DNA from: DASUPK01 sp963774305
Lineage (GTDB): Bacteria > Actinomycetota > Thermoleophilia > Solirubrobacterales > 70-9
Length of the DNA stretch: 64,000 nt
NCBI GenBank assembly: GCA_963774305.1
Contig: CAVZEM010000011.1
Span: 186,001 to 250,000 of the forward strand
Direction: 5' to 3'
In this document: in pieces, positions 7,976 to 15,809 of the stretch
How the letters are laid out: each line of letters begins with the position of its first letter
Position numbering within the stretch: the first letter of the stretch is position 1
Notes under the pieces: model-generated
Databases searched by the model: none
Told to the model about the DNA's origin: nothing
Seen by the model: the letters and a program-made list of their open reading frames with translations, nothing else
Program-made: the position numbers and the translations under genes

Positions 7976-8677
7976 CTAACTCGAGGGAAGCGGCGCCTGG
8001 CCCGGGTGCGAGGCGTCCTCGAACTCGCGGAACAGGCCGGTCACCACGAAGGCGACCTGCTCGCCGATGTCGACGGCGTTGTCGCCGATCCGCTCGAGGG
8101 CACGGGCGACGAGCATCATCGTCATCGCCCACTCGCGGACGTCGACGTCATCGCCGACCTGGACCGCGATCTTGAAGCACTCCTTGTTCAGGTTGTCGAT
8201 CAGGTCGTCCTGCCTGACGAGGTCGCGCGCCAGCTCGACGTCGCGGCCCTCGAACGCCTTCTTCGCCTGGGAGAGCATCGAGCGGCCCTGCTTGCCCATC
8301 AGCACGATCCGGTCGACCATCTCGTCGTGCACCGGGGCATCGTTGCCGGTCAGGGGGATGACCTTGGAGATGTTCACGCACTGATCGCCCATGCGCTCGA
8401 TCGAGTGCATGACGTGCAGCAGGGCGGAGATCAGCCGCAGGTCGGTCGCGACCGGGGCCTGCGTCGCCAGCAGGGTGAGGATCTCCTGATGGACCTCGAG
8501 GTAGCGCCCGTCGATCCGGTCGTCGTCGGCGATCACCAGCTCGGCGAGCTCCATGTCCTGATGCTGGACCGCCTCCATGGTGCGATCCAGCGAGGCGATC
8601 ACCAGGTCGAGCCCGCCCAGGCAGTTCTTCTCGAGATTGTCGAGATGGTCCTGGTAGTGCAGTCGTGCCTCGGGCAT
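7976..8677 (-). CDS. phoU: Phosphate signalling protein PhoU
   Basis: 233 residues forming two repeats of a three-helix bundle. Each repeat holds the metal-binding E/DxxxD-type motif: ERMGDQCVNI near residue 97 and ERIGDNAVDIGE near 203. PhoU restrains Pst transport and links Pst to PHO signalling. The start codon overlaps the pstB stop (TGATG), so it is the last gene of the pst operon, as in most bacteria. Confidence 0.95.
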   Translation of the reverse strand: MPEARLHYQDHLDNLEKNCLGGLDLVIASLDRTMEAVQHQDMELAELVIADDDRIDGRYLEVHQEILTLLATQAPVATDLRLISALLHVMHSIERMGDQCVNISKVIPLTGNDAPVHDEMVDRIVLMGKQGRSMLSQAKKAFEGRDVELARDLVRQDDLIDNLNKECFKIAVQVGDDVDVREWAMTMMLVARALERIGDNAVDIGEQVAFVVTGLFREFEDASHPGQAPLPSS

Positions 8678-9567
8678 CAGCCGAACCTCCCGCTGACATA
8701 GTCCTCGGTCTCTTTCTTGGACGGCGTTGTGAAGATCTTGTCGGTGGCGTCCATCTCGACCAGCCTGCCCGGCCTTCCGGCCGCCTCCAGGTTGAAGAAG
8801 GCGGTGACGTCGCTAGTGCGGGCCGCCTGCTGCATGTTGTGAGTGACGATCACGATCGTGTAACGGTTCTTCAGGTCGTCGATCAGATCCTCAACCGCGA
8901 GCGTGGCGACCGGATCGAGGGCCGAGCAGGGCTCGTCCATGAGCAGCACCTCGGGCTCGACCGCGATCGCGCGGGCGATGCAGAGCCGCTGCTGCTGGCC
9001 GCCGGAGAGGCCGGAGCCCTGCTTGTCGAGTCGGTTCTTGACCTCCTCCCAGAGGTGTGCGCCACGCAGGGACTTCTCGACGATCTCGTCCTTCTCGGAC
9101 TTCGAGATGCCCCTCCGGTTCAGGGTCAGGCCGGCGGCGGCGTTCTCGTAGATCGACATCGTCGGAAAGGGATTGGGGGCCTGGAAGACCATCCCCACCA
9201 TCCGGCGAACCTCCACCGGATCGACGTTCGACGCGTAGATGTTCTGGTCGTCAAGCGAGACCTCGCCCTCGACACGGGCGCCGGGGGTGAGCTCGTGCAT
9301 GCGGTTGAGGGATCGCAGCATCGTCGTCTTGCCACAGCCGGACGAGCCGATCAGGGCCGTCACCTGGTTCGGCTCAATCGTCATCGAGACGTCCTGGACG
9401 GCTTGGAAGTCCCCGTAGTAGAGGTTCACGTCCTTGACGTTGAAGCGCTTGGCCACGCGCTCGACCTTATCGGCACCGCGCCTCTTGGCCAGCCTGGCGG
9501 TCTTGGCGAGGTCGGTTGCGACCGCCGAGCCCCGCTGGTTGGTGGTCTGGTCGGCTGTCTCGGGCAT
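8677..9567 (-). CDS. pstB: Phosphate ABC transporter ATP-binding protein
   Basis: 296 residues with Walker A GSSGCGKTT, Q-loop VFQAPNPFP, signature LSGGQQQR, Walker B VLLMDEPCSALDP and switch His in IVTHNM. The VFQxPNPFP and CSALDP segments are typical for PstB. The ATG at 9567 is chosen because AGGAGGAAG stands directly before it; a longer frame to 9600 has no such site. An N-terminal extension of about 40 residues (rich in Lys/Arg) precedes the ATPase domain. It powers the PstAC channel. Confidence 0.96.
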   Translation of the reverse strand: MPETADQTTNQRGSAVATDLAKTARLAKRRGADKVERVAKRFNVKDVNLYYGDFQAVQDVSMTIEPNQVTALIGSSGCGKTTMLRSLNRMHELTPGARVEGEVSLDDQNIYASNVDPVEVRRMVGMVFQAPNPFPTMSIYENAAAGLTLNRRGISKSEKDEIVEKSLRGAHLWEEVKNRLDKQGSGLSGGQQQRLCIARAIAVEPEVLLMDEPCSALDPVATLAVEDLIDDLKNRYTIVIVTHNMQQAARTSDVTAFFNLEAAGRPGRLVEMDATDKIFTTPSKKETEDYVSGRFG

Positions 9568-9606
9568 CTTCCTCCTGTCCCTGGTCACTGGCAGTCTCAC
9601 TATGGC

Positions 9607-10710
9607 CTAGCGGAGCTCCGTGCCGAAGCGCCTGTAGATCCAACGGGCGAGCAGGCTGAGGATCATCACGAGCAGGATCAGCGTCATGGCCGCCGCCCAG
9701 GCCTTGTCGTAGGAGGCCTGCACGTCGACCCCCGGGTCCTTGTACTCGCTGTAGGCGTAGACGGCGAGGTTCTGCATCCGGCCGCTGAGCGGATTGGTGT
9801 TCACCGAGTCGATCACCCCGGTGGTGACCAGCAGCGGCGCGGTCTCGCCGATCACCCGCGCAATCGCGAGCATCACCCCGGTGACGAGCCCGGCGAGCGC
9901 AGTCGGGAGCACGATCCGGGTGACCACCTTCCACTTCGGCGTCCCCAGCGCATACGCCGCCTCGCGAAGGTGGTTGGGAACGATCTTCAGGATCTCCTCC
10001 GCCGAGCGGATCACGATCGGGATCATCAACACCGTCAACGCGACGGACCCGATGATGCCCAAGCGGATCCCCGGCCCGAGGAAGGCCGCGAACAGCGCAT
10101 AGGCGAAGAGCCCGGCCACGATCGACGGGATGCCCGTCATCACGTCGACGAAGAAGGTGAGGGCCTTCCGAAGGCGGCCCTTGCCGTACTCGTTCAGGTA
10201 GACGGCGGCCATGATCCCGATCGGAACGGAGATCAGGGTGGCGACACCGGTGATCACCAGCGTGCCGACGATCGCGTGCTGCGCGCCGCCACCCGCTCCG
10301 ATCACTCCCCGGGCAGACTCCGTGAAGAACGAGCCGTCGAAACGGGCCGTCCCCCTCTTGATCACCTCGAACAGCACCGAGAAGAGGGGCGCGACGGCGA
10401 CGAAGAACGCGGCGACGATCCCGAGCGTGACCAGCCGGTCCATCGCCTGACGTCGGCCCTCGGCGATTCGCGACCAGATGTAGGCGGTCGGCAGGGCGAT
10501 CACGGCGGTGATCACGAAGAAGAGGACGATGGTCAGGCCCCCGGTCGCGAGCAGGACGGCGAGCGCGATCAGCGCCGACCCGCCGACCACGGCCCGCAGG
10601 AACCAGGACGGCAGCGTGCCGCTGCCGACGGTCGGGCCGCCGATGGGGTTCACGCGCTCAGCCGGGTCGAAGGCGGCGGCTGAGTCTTCTCTGGGCGTCC
10701 GATCGTTCAT
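9607..10710 (-). CDS. pstA: Phosphate ABC transporter permease
   Basis: 367 residues. After an N-terminal cytoplasmic tail and two extra hydrophobic segments (about residues 40-95) comes the standard six-helix PstA body, with the EAA loop REAAYALGTPKWKVVTRIVLP and ARVIGETAPLL. The ATG at 10710 has AGGAAG upstream. The gene lies 10 bases after pstC. It forms the membrane channel with PstC. Confidence 0.95.
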   Translation of the reverse strand: MNDRTPREDSAAAFDPAERVNPIGGPTVGSGTLPSWFLRAVVGGSALIALAVLLATGGLTIVLFFVITAVIALPTAYIWSRIAEGRRQAMDRLVTLGIVAAFFVAVAPLFSVLFEVIKRGTARFDGSFFTESARGVIGAGGGAQHAIVGTLVITGVATLISVPIGIMAAVYLNEYGKGRLRKALTFFVDVMTGIPSIVAGLFAYALFAAFLGPGIRLGIIGSVALTVLMIPIVIRSAEEILKIVPNHLREAAYALGTPKWKVVTRIVLPTALAGLVTGVMLAIARVIGETAPLLVTTGVIDSVNTNPLSGRMQNLAVYAYSEYKDPGVDVQASYDKAWAAAMTLILLVMILSLLARWIYRRFGTELR

Positions 10711-10720
10711 CGCGGTCTTC

Positions 10721-11677
10721 CTATTGGACGTTCGAGCGGGAGATGATGAGCCGGGCAACCATGTTCACGACGAGCGTGATCCCGAATAGGACGAGGCCCG
10801 AAGCGATCAGGGCGTTGACGTCGACGCCGGAGGACTCGGGGAACTTGAGGGCGATGTTCGCTGCGATCGGGGTCGGGTTCTCCTGGCTGACCAGGTTGAA
10901 GGTGACGATCCCTGAGACGGAGAGGATGATCGTCACGGCCATCGTCTCGCCCAGCGCGCGGCCGAGGCCGAGCATCGAGCCGCTGATCACGGCCGACTTG
11001 CCGAAGGGCAGGACCGCCATCCGGATCATCTCCCAGCGGGTGGCGCCCAGCGCGAGGGCGCCCTCCTCCAGCCTCCGCGGCGTCTGTGAGAAGACCTCCC
11101 GCGACACGGCGGAGACGACCGGCAGGATCATCACGGCCAGCACGACGCCGGCGGTGAGCATGGTCCGGCCCGTGACCGACGCCGGGCCCTTGAAGAATGG
11201 GATGAAGCTGAGGTGAGCGACCAGCCAGTCCAGCACCGGGACGATCGCCGGACCGAGCACGAAGATCCCCCAGAGGCCGTAGACGATGCTGGGGATCGCG
11301 GCCAGTAGATCGACGATGTAGGCGAGCGGGTTCGCCAGTCGGCGCGGGGCGATGTGGCTGATGAAGAGCGCGACGGCAACCGCGAGCGGCACCGCGATGA
11401 CCACTGCGACCGTTGCCGCCAACACGGTGCCGAAGGCGAGCGGGGCGATGTAGTCGATCAGGTTCTTGCCCTCGGGCAGATCCGAAGAGCTCGCGGTGAT
11501 CGCGGGAATCGAGTCGGCGATCAGGAAGATCGCGACCCCGGCCAGCAGGGCGAGGACGGTGACGGCTGCGATCACTGCCGCGTTCGAGAAGATCCTGTCG
11601 CCTGGGCGGCGCTTGCCGCCGGAGGCCGATGCCAGGATCTGGCCCGCCTGGGTGGTCGTATCGGTGTGAGCTTCCAT
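10721..11677 (-). CDS. pstC: Phosphate ABC transporter permease
   Basis: 318 residues, six or more membrane helices. The EAA loop reads EEGALALGATRWEMIRMAVLP and is followed by GRALGETMAVT, the PstC counterpart of the PstA GETAPL segment. AAGGAATAG stands before the ATG. Between pstS and this gene is a stable hairpin (11703-11731) that would reduce read-through. Confidence 0.95.
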   Translation of the reverse strand: MEAHTDTTTQAGQILASASGGKRRPGDRIFSNAAVIAAVTVLALLAGVAIFLIADSIPAITASSSDLPEGKNLIDYIAPLAFGTVLAATVAVVIAVPLAVAVALFISHIAPRRLANPLAYIVDLLAAIPSIVYGLWGIFVLGPAIVPVLDWLVAHLSFIPFFKGPASVTGRTMLTAGVVLAVMILPVVSAVSREVFSQTPRRLEEGALALGATRWEMIRMAVLPFGKSAVISGSMLGLGRALGETMAVTIILSVSGIVTFNLVSQENPTPIAANIALKFPESSGVDVNALIASGLVLFGITLVVNMVARLIISRSNVQ

Positions 11678-11702
11678 CTATTCCTTTAGGTGGAAAGCGG
11701 CC

Positions 11703-11731
11703 GGGGGCCCCGCGCCTGGCGCGGGACCCCC
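11703..11731 (-). terminator. Intra-operon hairpin between pstS and pstC
   Basis: Stem of five G-C pairs, one mismatch and seven more G-C pairs with a three-base loop (11716-11718). No T-run follows on the minus strand. Such hairpins downstream of solute-binding protein genes usually stabilise the 3' end of the abundant upstream message or cause partial termination, giving more PstS than PstCAB. Confidence 0.6.
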
Positions 11732-11746
11732 TCCGCTCCCATTGGA

Positions 11747-12835
11747 TCAGCTGCCGATCGCGTCGATCGCCGGCTGGTCCTCATTCTTGATGCCGGGCGG
11801 AATCGGGGCCGAGCCCGCGTTCTCCGCCGCCACCTGCTGACCCTCGTTGCTGATGATGTAGCCGAAGTACGCCTTGACGAGATCGGTGGTGCTCGTGTCG
11901 GAGTACTTCGTGCATCCCATCAGGTAGGAGACCAGCAGGATCGGGTAGCTGCTCGGGTCCGTCGGAGTCCGCTGGACCTTGTACGCGAACACGTACGGCG
12001 CCTTGGTGAGCTCCGGGTCCTTCTGCGACTGGTCGAAATCGTTGGACGCACCCGTGGCGCTCGGCGCCACATAGGTGTTCCCGACCTTGACCTTGGCGAC
12101 GCCGAGGTCGCCGGCCTGGCTGTCGTCGGCGTAGCCGATAGTGCCCTCGCCGGCCTTCACGGCCTGGACCAGGCCCGACGTCTGCGCGCCGGACTCGCCG
12201 GTCTTGAGCGGCCAGTTGCCATCCGGATCGAACGTCCAGACGCTCGGGGCGGCCTCATGGAGATAGTCCGTGAAGTTGGCCGTGGTCCCCGACTCGTCCG
12301 AGCGGTGCACCGGGGTGACCTTCGTGCTGGGCAGGTTCACCCCTGGGTTGTCCGCCTTGATGGCGGGGTCGTCCCAGGTCGTGATCTCGCCCTTGAACAT
12401 CTTCGCGGTCGTATCCGGGCTGAGCTGCAGGTTGTCGACACCCGGCAGGTTGTAGATGATCGCGAGAGGCGAGATGTAGTTCGGGATCTGGATCAGCTGA
12501 CCGCCGCCGTCCTTCGTGCACCGGTCGGTTGCCTTGGGCAACTCGTCCGTGTCGAACGGCGAGTCGCTGCCGGCGAACGAGGTCTTGCCGCCGGCGATGA
12601 ACTGATCGCGGCCGCCGCCGGAACCGATCGGGTCGTAGGAGACGGTCGCGTCCGAGTTCTGATCCTCGAACTTGGCCACCCAGGCCTCCTGGGCAGCCTG
12701 CTGGGCGCTGGAACCAGCGCCGGCGAGATCACCCGAGACGCCGGACGAGCTGCCGCTGTCGCTCGAGCCGCATGCGGCCGCGGTGAGCGCCAGGACGGCG
12801 GAGGCGGCCAATACGAGCCACCACTTCCTATTCAT
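11747..12835 (-). CDS. pstS: Phosphate-binding lipoprotein
   Basis: 362 residues. A lipoprotein signal peptide ends at LTAAAC (Cys 22), followed by a Ser/Gly-rich tether. The phosphate-binding motifs are GAGSSAQQAA, PIGSGGGRDQFIAG, FAGSDSPF and HRSDESGTTANFTDYL. The ATG at 12835 has AAGGAG eight bases upstream. The gene heads the pst operon and is preceded by a promoter and a four-unit direct-repeat operator (12942-12980). Confidence 0.96.
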   Translation of the reverse strand: MNRKWWLVLAASAVLALTAAACGSSDSGSSSGVSGDLAGAGSSAQQAAQEAWVAKFEDQNSDATVSYDPIGSGGGRDQFIAGGKTSFAGSDSPFDTDELPKATDRCTKDGGGQLIQIPNYISPLAIIYNLPGVDNLQLSPDTTAKMFKGEITTWDDPAIKADNPGVNLPSTKVTPVHRSDESGTTANFTDYLHEAAPSVWTFDPDGNWPLKTGESGAQTSGLVQAVKAGEGTIGYADDSQAGDLGVAKVKVGNTYVAPSATGASNDFDQSQKDPELTKAPYVFAYKVQRTPTDPSSYPILLVSYLMGCTKYSDTSTTDLVKAYFGYIISNEGQQVAAENAGSAPIPPGIKNEDQPAIDAIGS

Positions 12836-12896
12836 TGAGTCGCTCCTTTTTCGCATTTCGAAAAGGGACGGCGGCTCACGGGCTCGCCTCCCTCGG

Positions 12897-12924
12897 ATCC
12901 TTTAGAGGTGCCGGACCCTGTCAA
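12897..12924 (-). promoter_or_regulatory. Predicted pstS promoter
   Basis: On the minus strand -35 TTGACA (12924-12919), 16-base spacer, -10 AAGGAT (12902-12897). The direct-repeat operator begins 18 bases upstream of the -35. Predicted leader about 55 bases. Confidence 0.5.
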
Positions 12925-12941
12925 CGGGCCTGGCGCAGCTT

Positions 12942-12980
12942 GTTACGTTCGTGTGGCGCACTTGTAAAAAGGATGTAAAT
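12942..12980 (-). promoter_or_regulatory. PHO-box array upstream of pstS
   Basis: Four hexamers repeated every 11 bp. In the pstS direction they read ATTTAC, TTTTAC, CGCCAC, CGTAAC, separated by five bases each. The spacing and sequence fit PHO boxes bound by PhoB/PhoP-type regulators (GTTCACC-type 11-bp repeats in streptomycetes, TTAACA-N5 repeats in Bacillus). The same four-unit pattern occurs at 13420-13458. Confidence 0.75.
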
Positions 12981-13015
12981 CGGCGGACTCCCTGGTCATC
13001 CCTGCGGGGCGGGCC

Positions 13016-13384
13016 TCAGGCCTGCGGAGAGAAGCGGTAGCCGATGCCGGTGTGGGTGTGAATGAACCGCCGGCCCGGCAGCGCCCTGCTCAGCTTCGCT
13101 CTGAGACGTCCGACGTAGACGTCGACCGAGCGATCGCTCTTCTTGTAGGAGCGGCCCCAGACGGTCTCGTAGAGCTCCTCCCGGGTCATCACCCGCTCGG
13201 CGTTGTGGGCGAGCTCGGTGAGGAGCTGCAGCTCCCGCACGGTGAGGATGAGCGGGCGACCGTCGACGAGCGCGGCGTGGTCCGCGGGCCTGATCTCCAG
13301 GCGGCCCGCGTAGACCGGGGTCTGGTCGCGGCCGGCCAGGGGGATCGCCGATAGTGCGGTGGCGGCACCGTTCTCGCCTTCCAT
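13016..13384 (-). CDS. Receiverless OmpR/PhoB-type DNA-binding protein
   Basis: 122 residues that are almost only a winged-helix trans_reg_C domain: LTVRELQLLTELAHNAERV, then TREELYETVWG, the recognition helix DRSVDVYVGRLRAKL and the wing HTHTGIGYRF. No receiver domain is present, and nothing upstream in frame encodes one. It closely resembles the C-terminal half of the response regulator next door. Its own four-unit PHO array lies 36 bases upstream of the ATG. It may compete with or support the full regulator at PHO boxes without needing phosphorylation. Confidence 0.85.
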   Translation of the reverse strand: MEGENGAATALSAIPLAGRDQTPVYAGRLEIRPADHAALVDGRPLILTVRELQLLTELAHNAERVMTREELYETVWGRSYKKSDRSVDVYVGRLRAKLSRALPGRRFIHTHTGIGYRFSPQA

Positions 13385-13419
13385 GGCGTCGGAGCTTCGC
13401 CGCTCGCCTCGCTGAAGTA

Positions 13420-13458
13420 GTTACGGTCGAGTGAACTTCCGGTAAACGGGATGTGAAC
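13420..13458 (-). promoter_or_regulatory. PHO-box array upstream of the receiverless regulator
   Basis: Four 11-bp-spaced hexamers reading GTTCAC, GTTTAC, GTTCAC, CGTAAC in the gene direction. The fourth unit is identical to that of the pstS array and the first unit is followed by ATCC in both, so the two arrays are clearly the same operator. Confidence 0.8.
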
Positions 13459-13477
13459 CCGAGGTGCTGGAGGCGCG

Positions 13478-14284
13478 CTAGCTGCCCTCGCGCGCGAGCT
13501 CGGCCAGTTCGACCGGTTCCTCGAGGGACTCCTCGGCGGGCAGCGGCACGTCGACCGAGGAGGACTCCCCGCTGCTCCCGATCGGCTCCGGATCGAAGCG
13601 GTAGCCGATCCCGAAGTGCGTGTGGATGTAGCGCCAGTTGGCCGAGTGCCGCTGGAGCTTCTGGCGAAGCTTCCGGACGAAGACGTCGACCGAGCGGTCG
13701 CCGTGGGCCATCGCATAGCCCCAGACCTTCTGGTAGATCTCCTCACGCTCGATCACCTGCCCGTGCGCCTCGGCGAGGAGCTGCATCAGCTCGAACTCGC
13801 GGCGCGTCAGGCCGATGCTCTGGCCGCTGACGAACGCCTGGTACTGGTCGGCGCGGATCTCGAGCTCTCCGGAGACCAGCGGCCCGACGTCCTCGCGGGC
13901 GGCGGCGCGCTTGCGGCGGCGGACCACGGCCTCGATGCGGGCCATGACCTCCTCGGGATGAGACGGCTTCCCGATCCAGTCGTCGGCGCCGAGACGCAGC
14001 CCTCTGACGCGCTGGGCGACGGTCGACTGCGAGGTGCAGACCAGCACGCCGAGGCCGGGGATCGCCCCACAGACCTTCTCGAGGAATTCCCAGCCCTGCG
14101 GGCCGAGAACGGAGAGGTCGACCAGCAGGGCGTTCAGCTTCATCGCCACCAGGTCCTCGATGGGCACGCTGCCGGCGAGCACGCGGTGCTCCCAGCCGGC
14201 GCCCTCCAGGCGCTTGCCGAGGACGGTGAGGAAGGCGCTGTCGTTATCTAGGACCGCCAGCCGGATGCCTGCTTGGTTGTTCAT
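13478..14284 (-). CDS. OmpR/PhoB-family response regulator
   Basis: 268 residues. Receiver residues are intact: acidic pocket D13/D15, phosphoacceptor D56 (LLVDLS), T84 and K106 (GKPSHPEE). The winged-helix domain (about 140-235) contains LTRREFELMQLLAEA and DRSVDVFVRKLRQKL. A Ser/Glu-rich tail of about 30 residues follows. No histidine kinase gene lies nearby, so its partner is elsewhere. Location beside pstS and PHO arrays suggests it is the PhoP/RegX3-like regulator of this locus. Confidence 0.88.
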   Translation of the reverse strand: MNNQAGIRLAVLDNDSAFLTVLGKRLEGAGWEHRVLAGSVPIEDLVAMKLNALLVDLSVLGPQGWEFLEKVCGAIPGLGVLVCTSQSTVAQRVRGLRLGADDWIGKPSHPEEVMARIEAVVRRRKRAAAREDVGPLVSGELEIRADQYQAFVSGQSIGLTRREFELMQLLAEAHGQVIEREEIYQKVWGYAMAHGDRSVDVFVRKLRQKLQRHSANWRYIHTHFGIGYRFDPEPIGSSGESSSVDVPLPAEESLEEPVELAELAREGS

Positions 14285-14393
14285 CGAGCCCCTCTCTTGG
14301 GACTGGCCCCCTACCCAAGGGCCCTCGTCCGCTTGATGAGTCGCCGTGGATGATACGGGCGGGGACGGCGCGGGAACTCGCCAACCAAGGGTG

Positions 14394-14410
14394 GTTCACG
14401 GGTTTTTCAC
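14394..14410 (+). promoter_or_regulatory. Two-unit PHO-like box facing right
   Basis: GTTCAC-N5-TTTCAC with the same 11-bp period and the same orientation relative to a rightward transcript as the two arrays above have to their genes. It lies about 130 bases before a strong terminator and about 220 before the CDF gene. Only two units are recognisable, so this is weaker than the others. Confidence 0.45.
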
Positions 14411-14584
14411 AAGCAAATGCCGCATTTATGCGGCGGCGGTGTGTGTGGCCGCCGTGTCTCCGGGGGCGTATCCGGATGTTCACACCGGAGGGGGGCCGGG
14501 TGGACAGACTGCCACTCACTTTCGAGATTCCTCTCTCGTCAGCGCGCGCGACCCCTCCCTGCCCCGGGTCGCGCGCTTTTTTTT
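14411..14584 (+). ncRNA. Candidate small RNA or attenuated leader
   Basis: No protein of recognisable type is encoded between the response regulator and the CDF gene, yet a strong rightward terminator ends the interval. The segment contains a small stem (GCCGC ... GCGGC, 14419-14434) and other GC-rich inverted stretches. If transcription starts after the two-unit PHO-like box, the product would be an RNA of roughly 150 nt. I could not match it to a known RNA family by eye. Confidence 0.35.
14544..14584 (+). terminator. Strong rho-independent terminator
   Basis: Perfect 11-bp stem GCGCGCGACCC (14544-14554) and GGGTCGCGCGC (14566-14576), 11-base loop, then eight T residues. It is oriented rightward and sits 48 bases before the CDF start, so something upstream of that gene is transcribed and terminated. 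Confidence 0.88.
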
Positions 14585-14631
14585 GGGGCAACCCTGTCGC
14601 GCCGGCATCCCCCAGGCGCTGTAATCAGGTC

Positions 14632-15534
14632 GTGGGTCACGATCACTCGCACGGTCACCTCCACGCCACTGACGCCGACGCCCGTCGCCTGGGCCTTGCC
14701 TTCGCGCTGATCGTCGCCTTCATGCTGGCCGAGGTCGTGGCGGGCATCGTCGGGTCCTCGCTGGCGCTGCTCTCCGATGCCGGGCACATGCTCACCGACG
14801 CCGTCGCCCTCGGGCTGGCGCTGGCGGCGTTGCGGCTCGCAGAGCGCCCACCGTCCGGCAGCTTCACCTATGGCATGAAGCGCGCGGAGATCCTCTCCGC
14901 CCAGGTCAACGGCGTCACCCTCCTGCTACTCGGAGTCCTGATCGTCTACGAGGGCATCCGGCGCCTGATCTCGCCACCGGACACCGAGGGGGCGATCGTC
15001 CTGATCGTGGCGCTGGTCGGCATCGTCGTGAACCTGCTCGCCGCGCGCCTGCTCGCGGGAGCGGAGCGGAAGAGCCTGAACGTGGAGGGCGCCTTCCGAC
15101 ACGTGCTCACGGACCTCTTCGCCTTCATCGCGACGGCGATCGCGGGCGCGCTGATCCTGATCTGGGGCTTCGAGCGCGCCGACGGGGTCGCCTCCCTGCT
15201 GATCGCCGCGCTGATGCTGTGGGCGTCGTACGGCCTGCTTCGTGACTCGGGCCGGATCTTCATGGAGGCCGCCCCTCGCGGCCTCGATCCGCAGCAGATC
15301 GGCAGGACCCTGGCGAGGGAGGACGGTGTGGTCGAGGTCCACGACCTGCACGTCTGGGAGGTGACCTCCGGGATGCCGGCGATCTCGGCCCACCTGATCG
15401 TGGGACGGGACGTGGACTGCCACGAGGCGAGATGGCATGCCGCCCGCCTGCTCGCCGACCGCTTCGGGGTCGAGCACTCGACGCTCCAGGTCGAGCACGA
15501 GCGCGGCGACGAGCTGCTTCAGATCAATTCCTGA
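14632..15534 (+). CDS. Cation diffusion facilitator (Zn/Cd/Co exporter, CzcD/ZitB type)
   Basis: 300 residues. A His-rich cytoplasmic N-terminus (GHDHSHGHLHATD) precedes six membrane helices. Transport-site residues are seen in DAGHMLTDAV (helix 2) and HVLTDLFAFI (helix 5). The C-terminal domain (HDLHVWEVTSG) is the usual ferredoxin-like metal sensor. The start is taken at GTG 14632, the only in-frame start that keeps the His-rich end and excludes the terminator upstream. Confidence 0.9.
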   Translation: MGHDHSHGHLHATDADARRLGLAFALIVAFMLAEVVAGIVGSSLALLSDAGHMLTDAVALGLALAALRLAERPPSGSFTYGMKRAEILSAQVNGVTLLLLGVLIVYEGIRRLISPPDTEGAIVLIVALVGIVVNLLAARLLAGAERKSLNVEGAFRHVLTDLFAFIATAIAGALILIWGFERADGVASLLIAALMLWASYGLLRDSGRIFMEAAPRGLDPQQIGRTLAREDGVVEVHDLHVWEVTSGMPAISAHLIVGRDVDCHEARWHAARLLADRFGVEHSTLQVEHERGDELLQINS

Positions 15535-15568
15535 ACGAAACGGGTCGCGCCTACGGCGCGCCCTCGCG

Positions 15569-15802
15569 TCAGGGCCTCGGCCGGTCCCCCCCGGTCTGGA
15601 ACCAGGCGAAGACGAAGCAACCGAGCGCGACCACCGCGGCTGCGAGGCCGTGCTTGAAGTGGATGTGCGTCGACCCGGACTCGTGCCCCGGGAAGAACGA
15701 GGGCAGCGAACCGGCGTCTGTCGTCCAGTAGACGATGGCGATCACCAGGAAGATGACTCCGAGGATGACGGCGGGGACGATCAGTTGGGGTCGCTTGGTC
15801 AT
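15569..15802 (-). CDS. Small two-helix membrane protein
   Basis: 77 residues beginning MTKRPQLIVPAVILGVIF, with two hydrophobic segments separated by a short loop (GSLPSFFPGHESGSTHIHFKHG) that contains four His residues. No family recognised. It starts seven bases after uppP and should be co-transcribed with it. The His-rich loop could bind metal, but this is speculation. Confidence 0.6.
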   Translation of the reverse strand: MTKRPQLIVPAVILGVIFLVIAIVYWTTDAGSLPSFFPGHESGSTHIHFKHGLAAAVVALGCFVFAWFQTGGDRPRP

Positions 15803-15809
15803 GGGGTCC

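Noticed and set aside
8665..10683. 672-codon open frame on the plus strand
   Set aside because: Antisense to pstB and pstA, low-complexity charged composition, no homologous motif.
11690..12838. 382-codon plus-strand frame
   Set aside because: Antisense to pstS, without motif or start signal.
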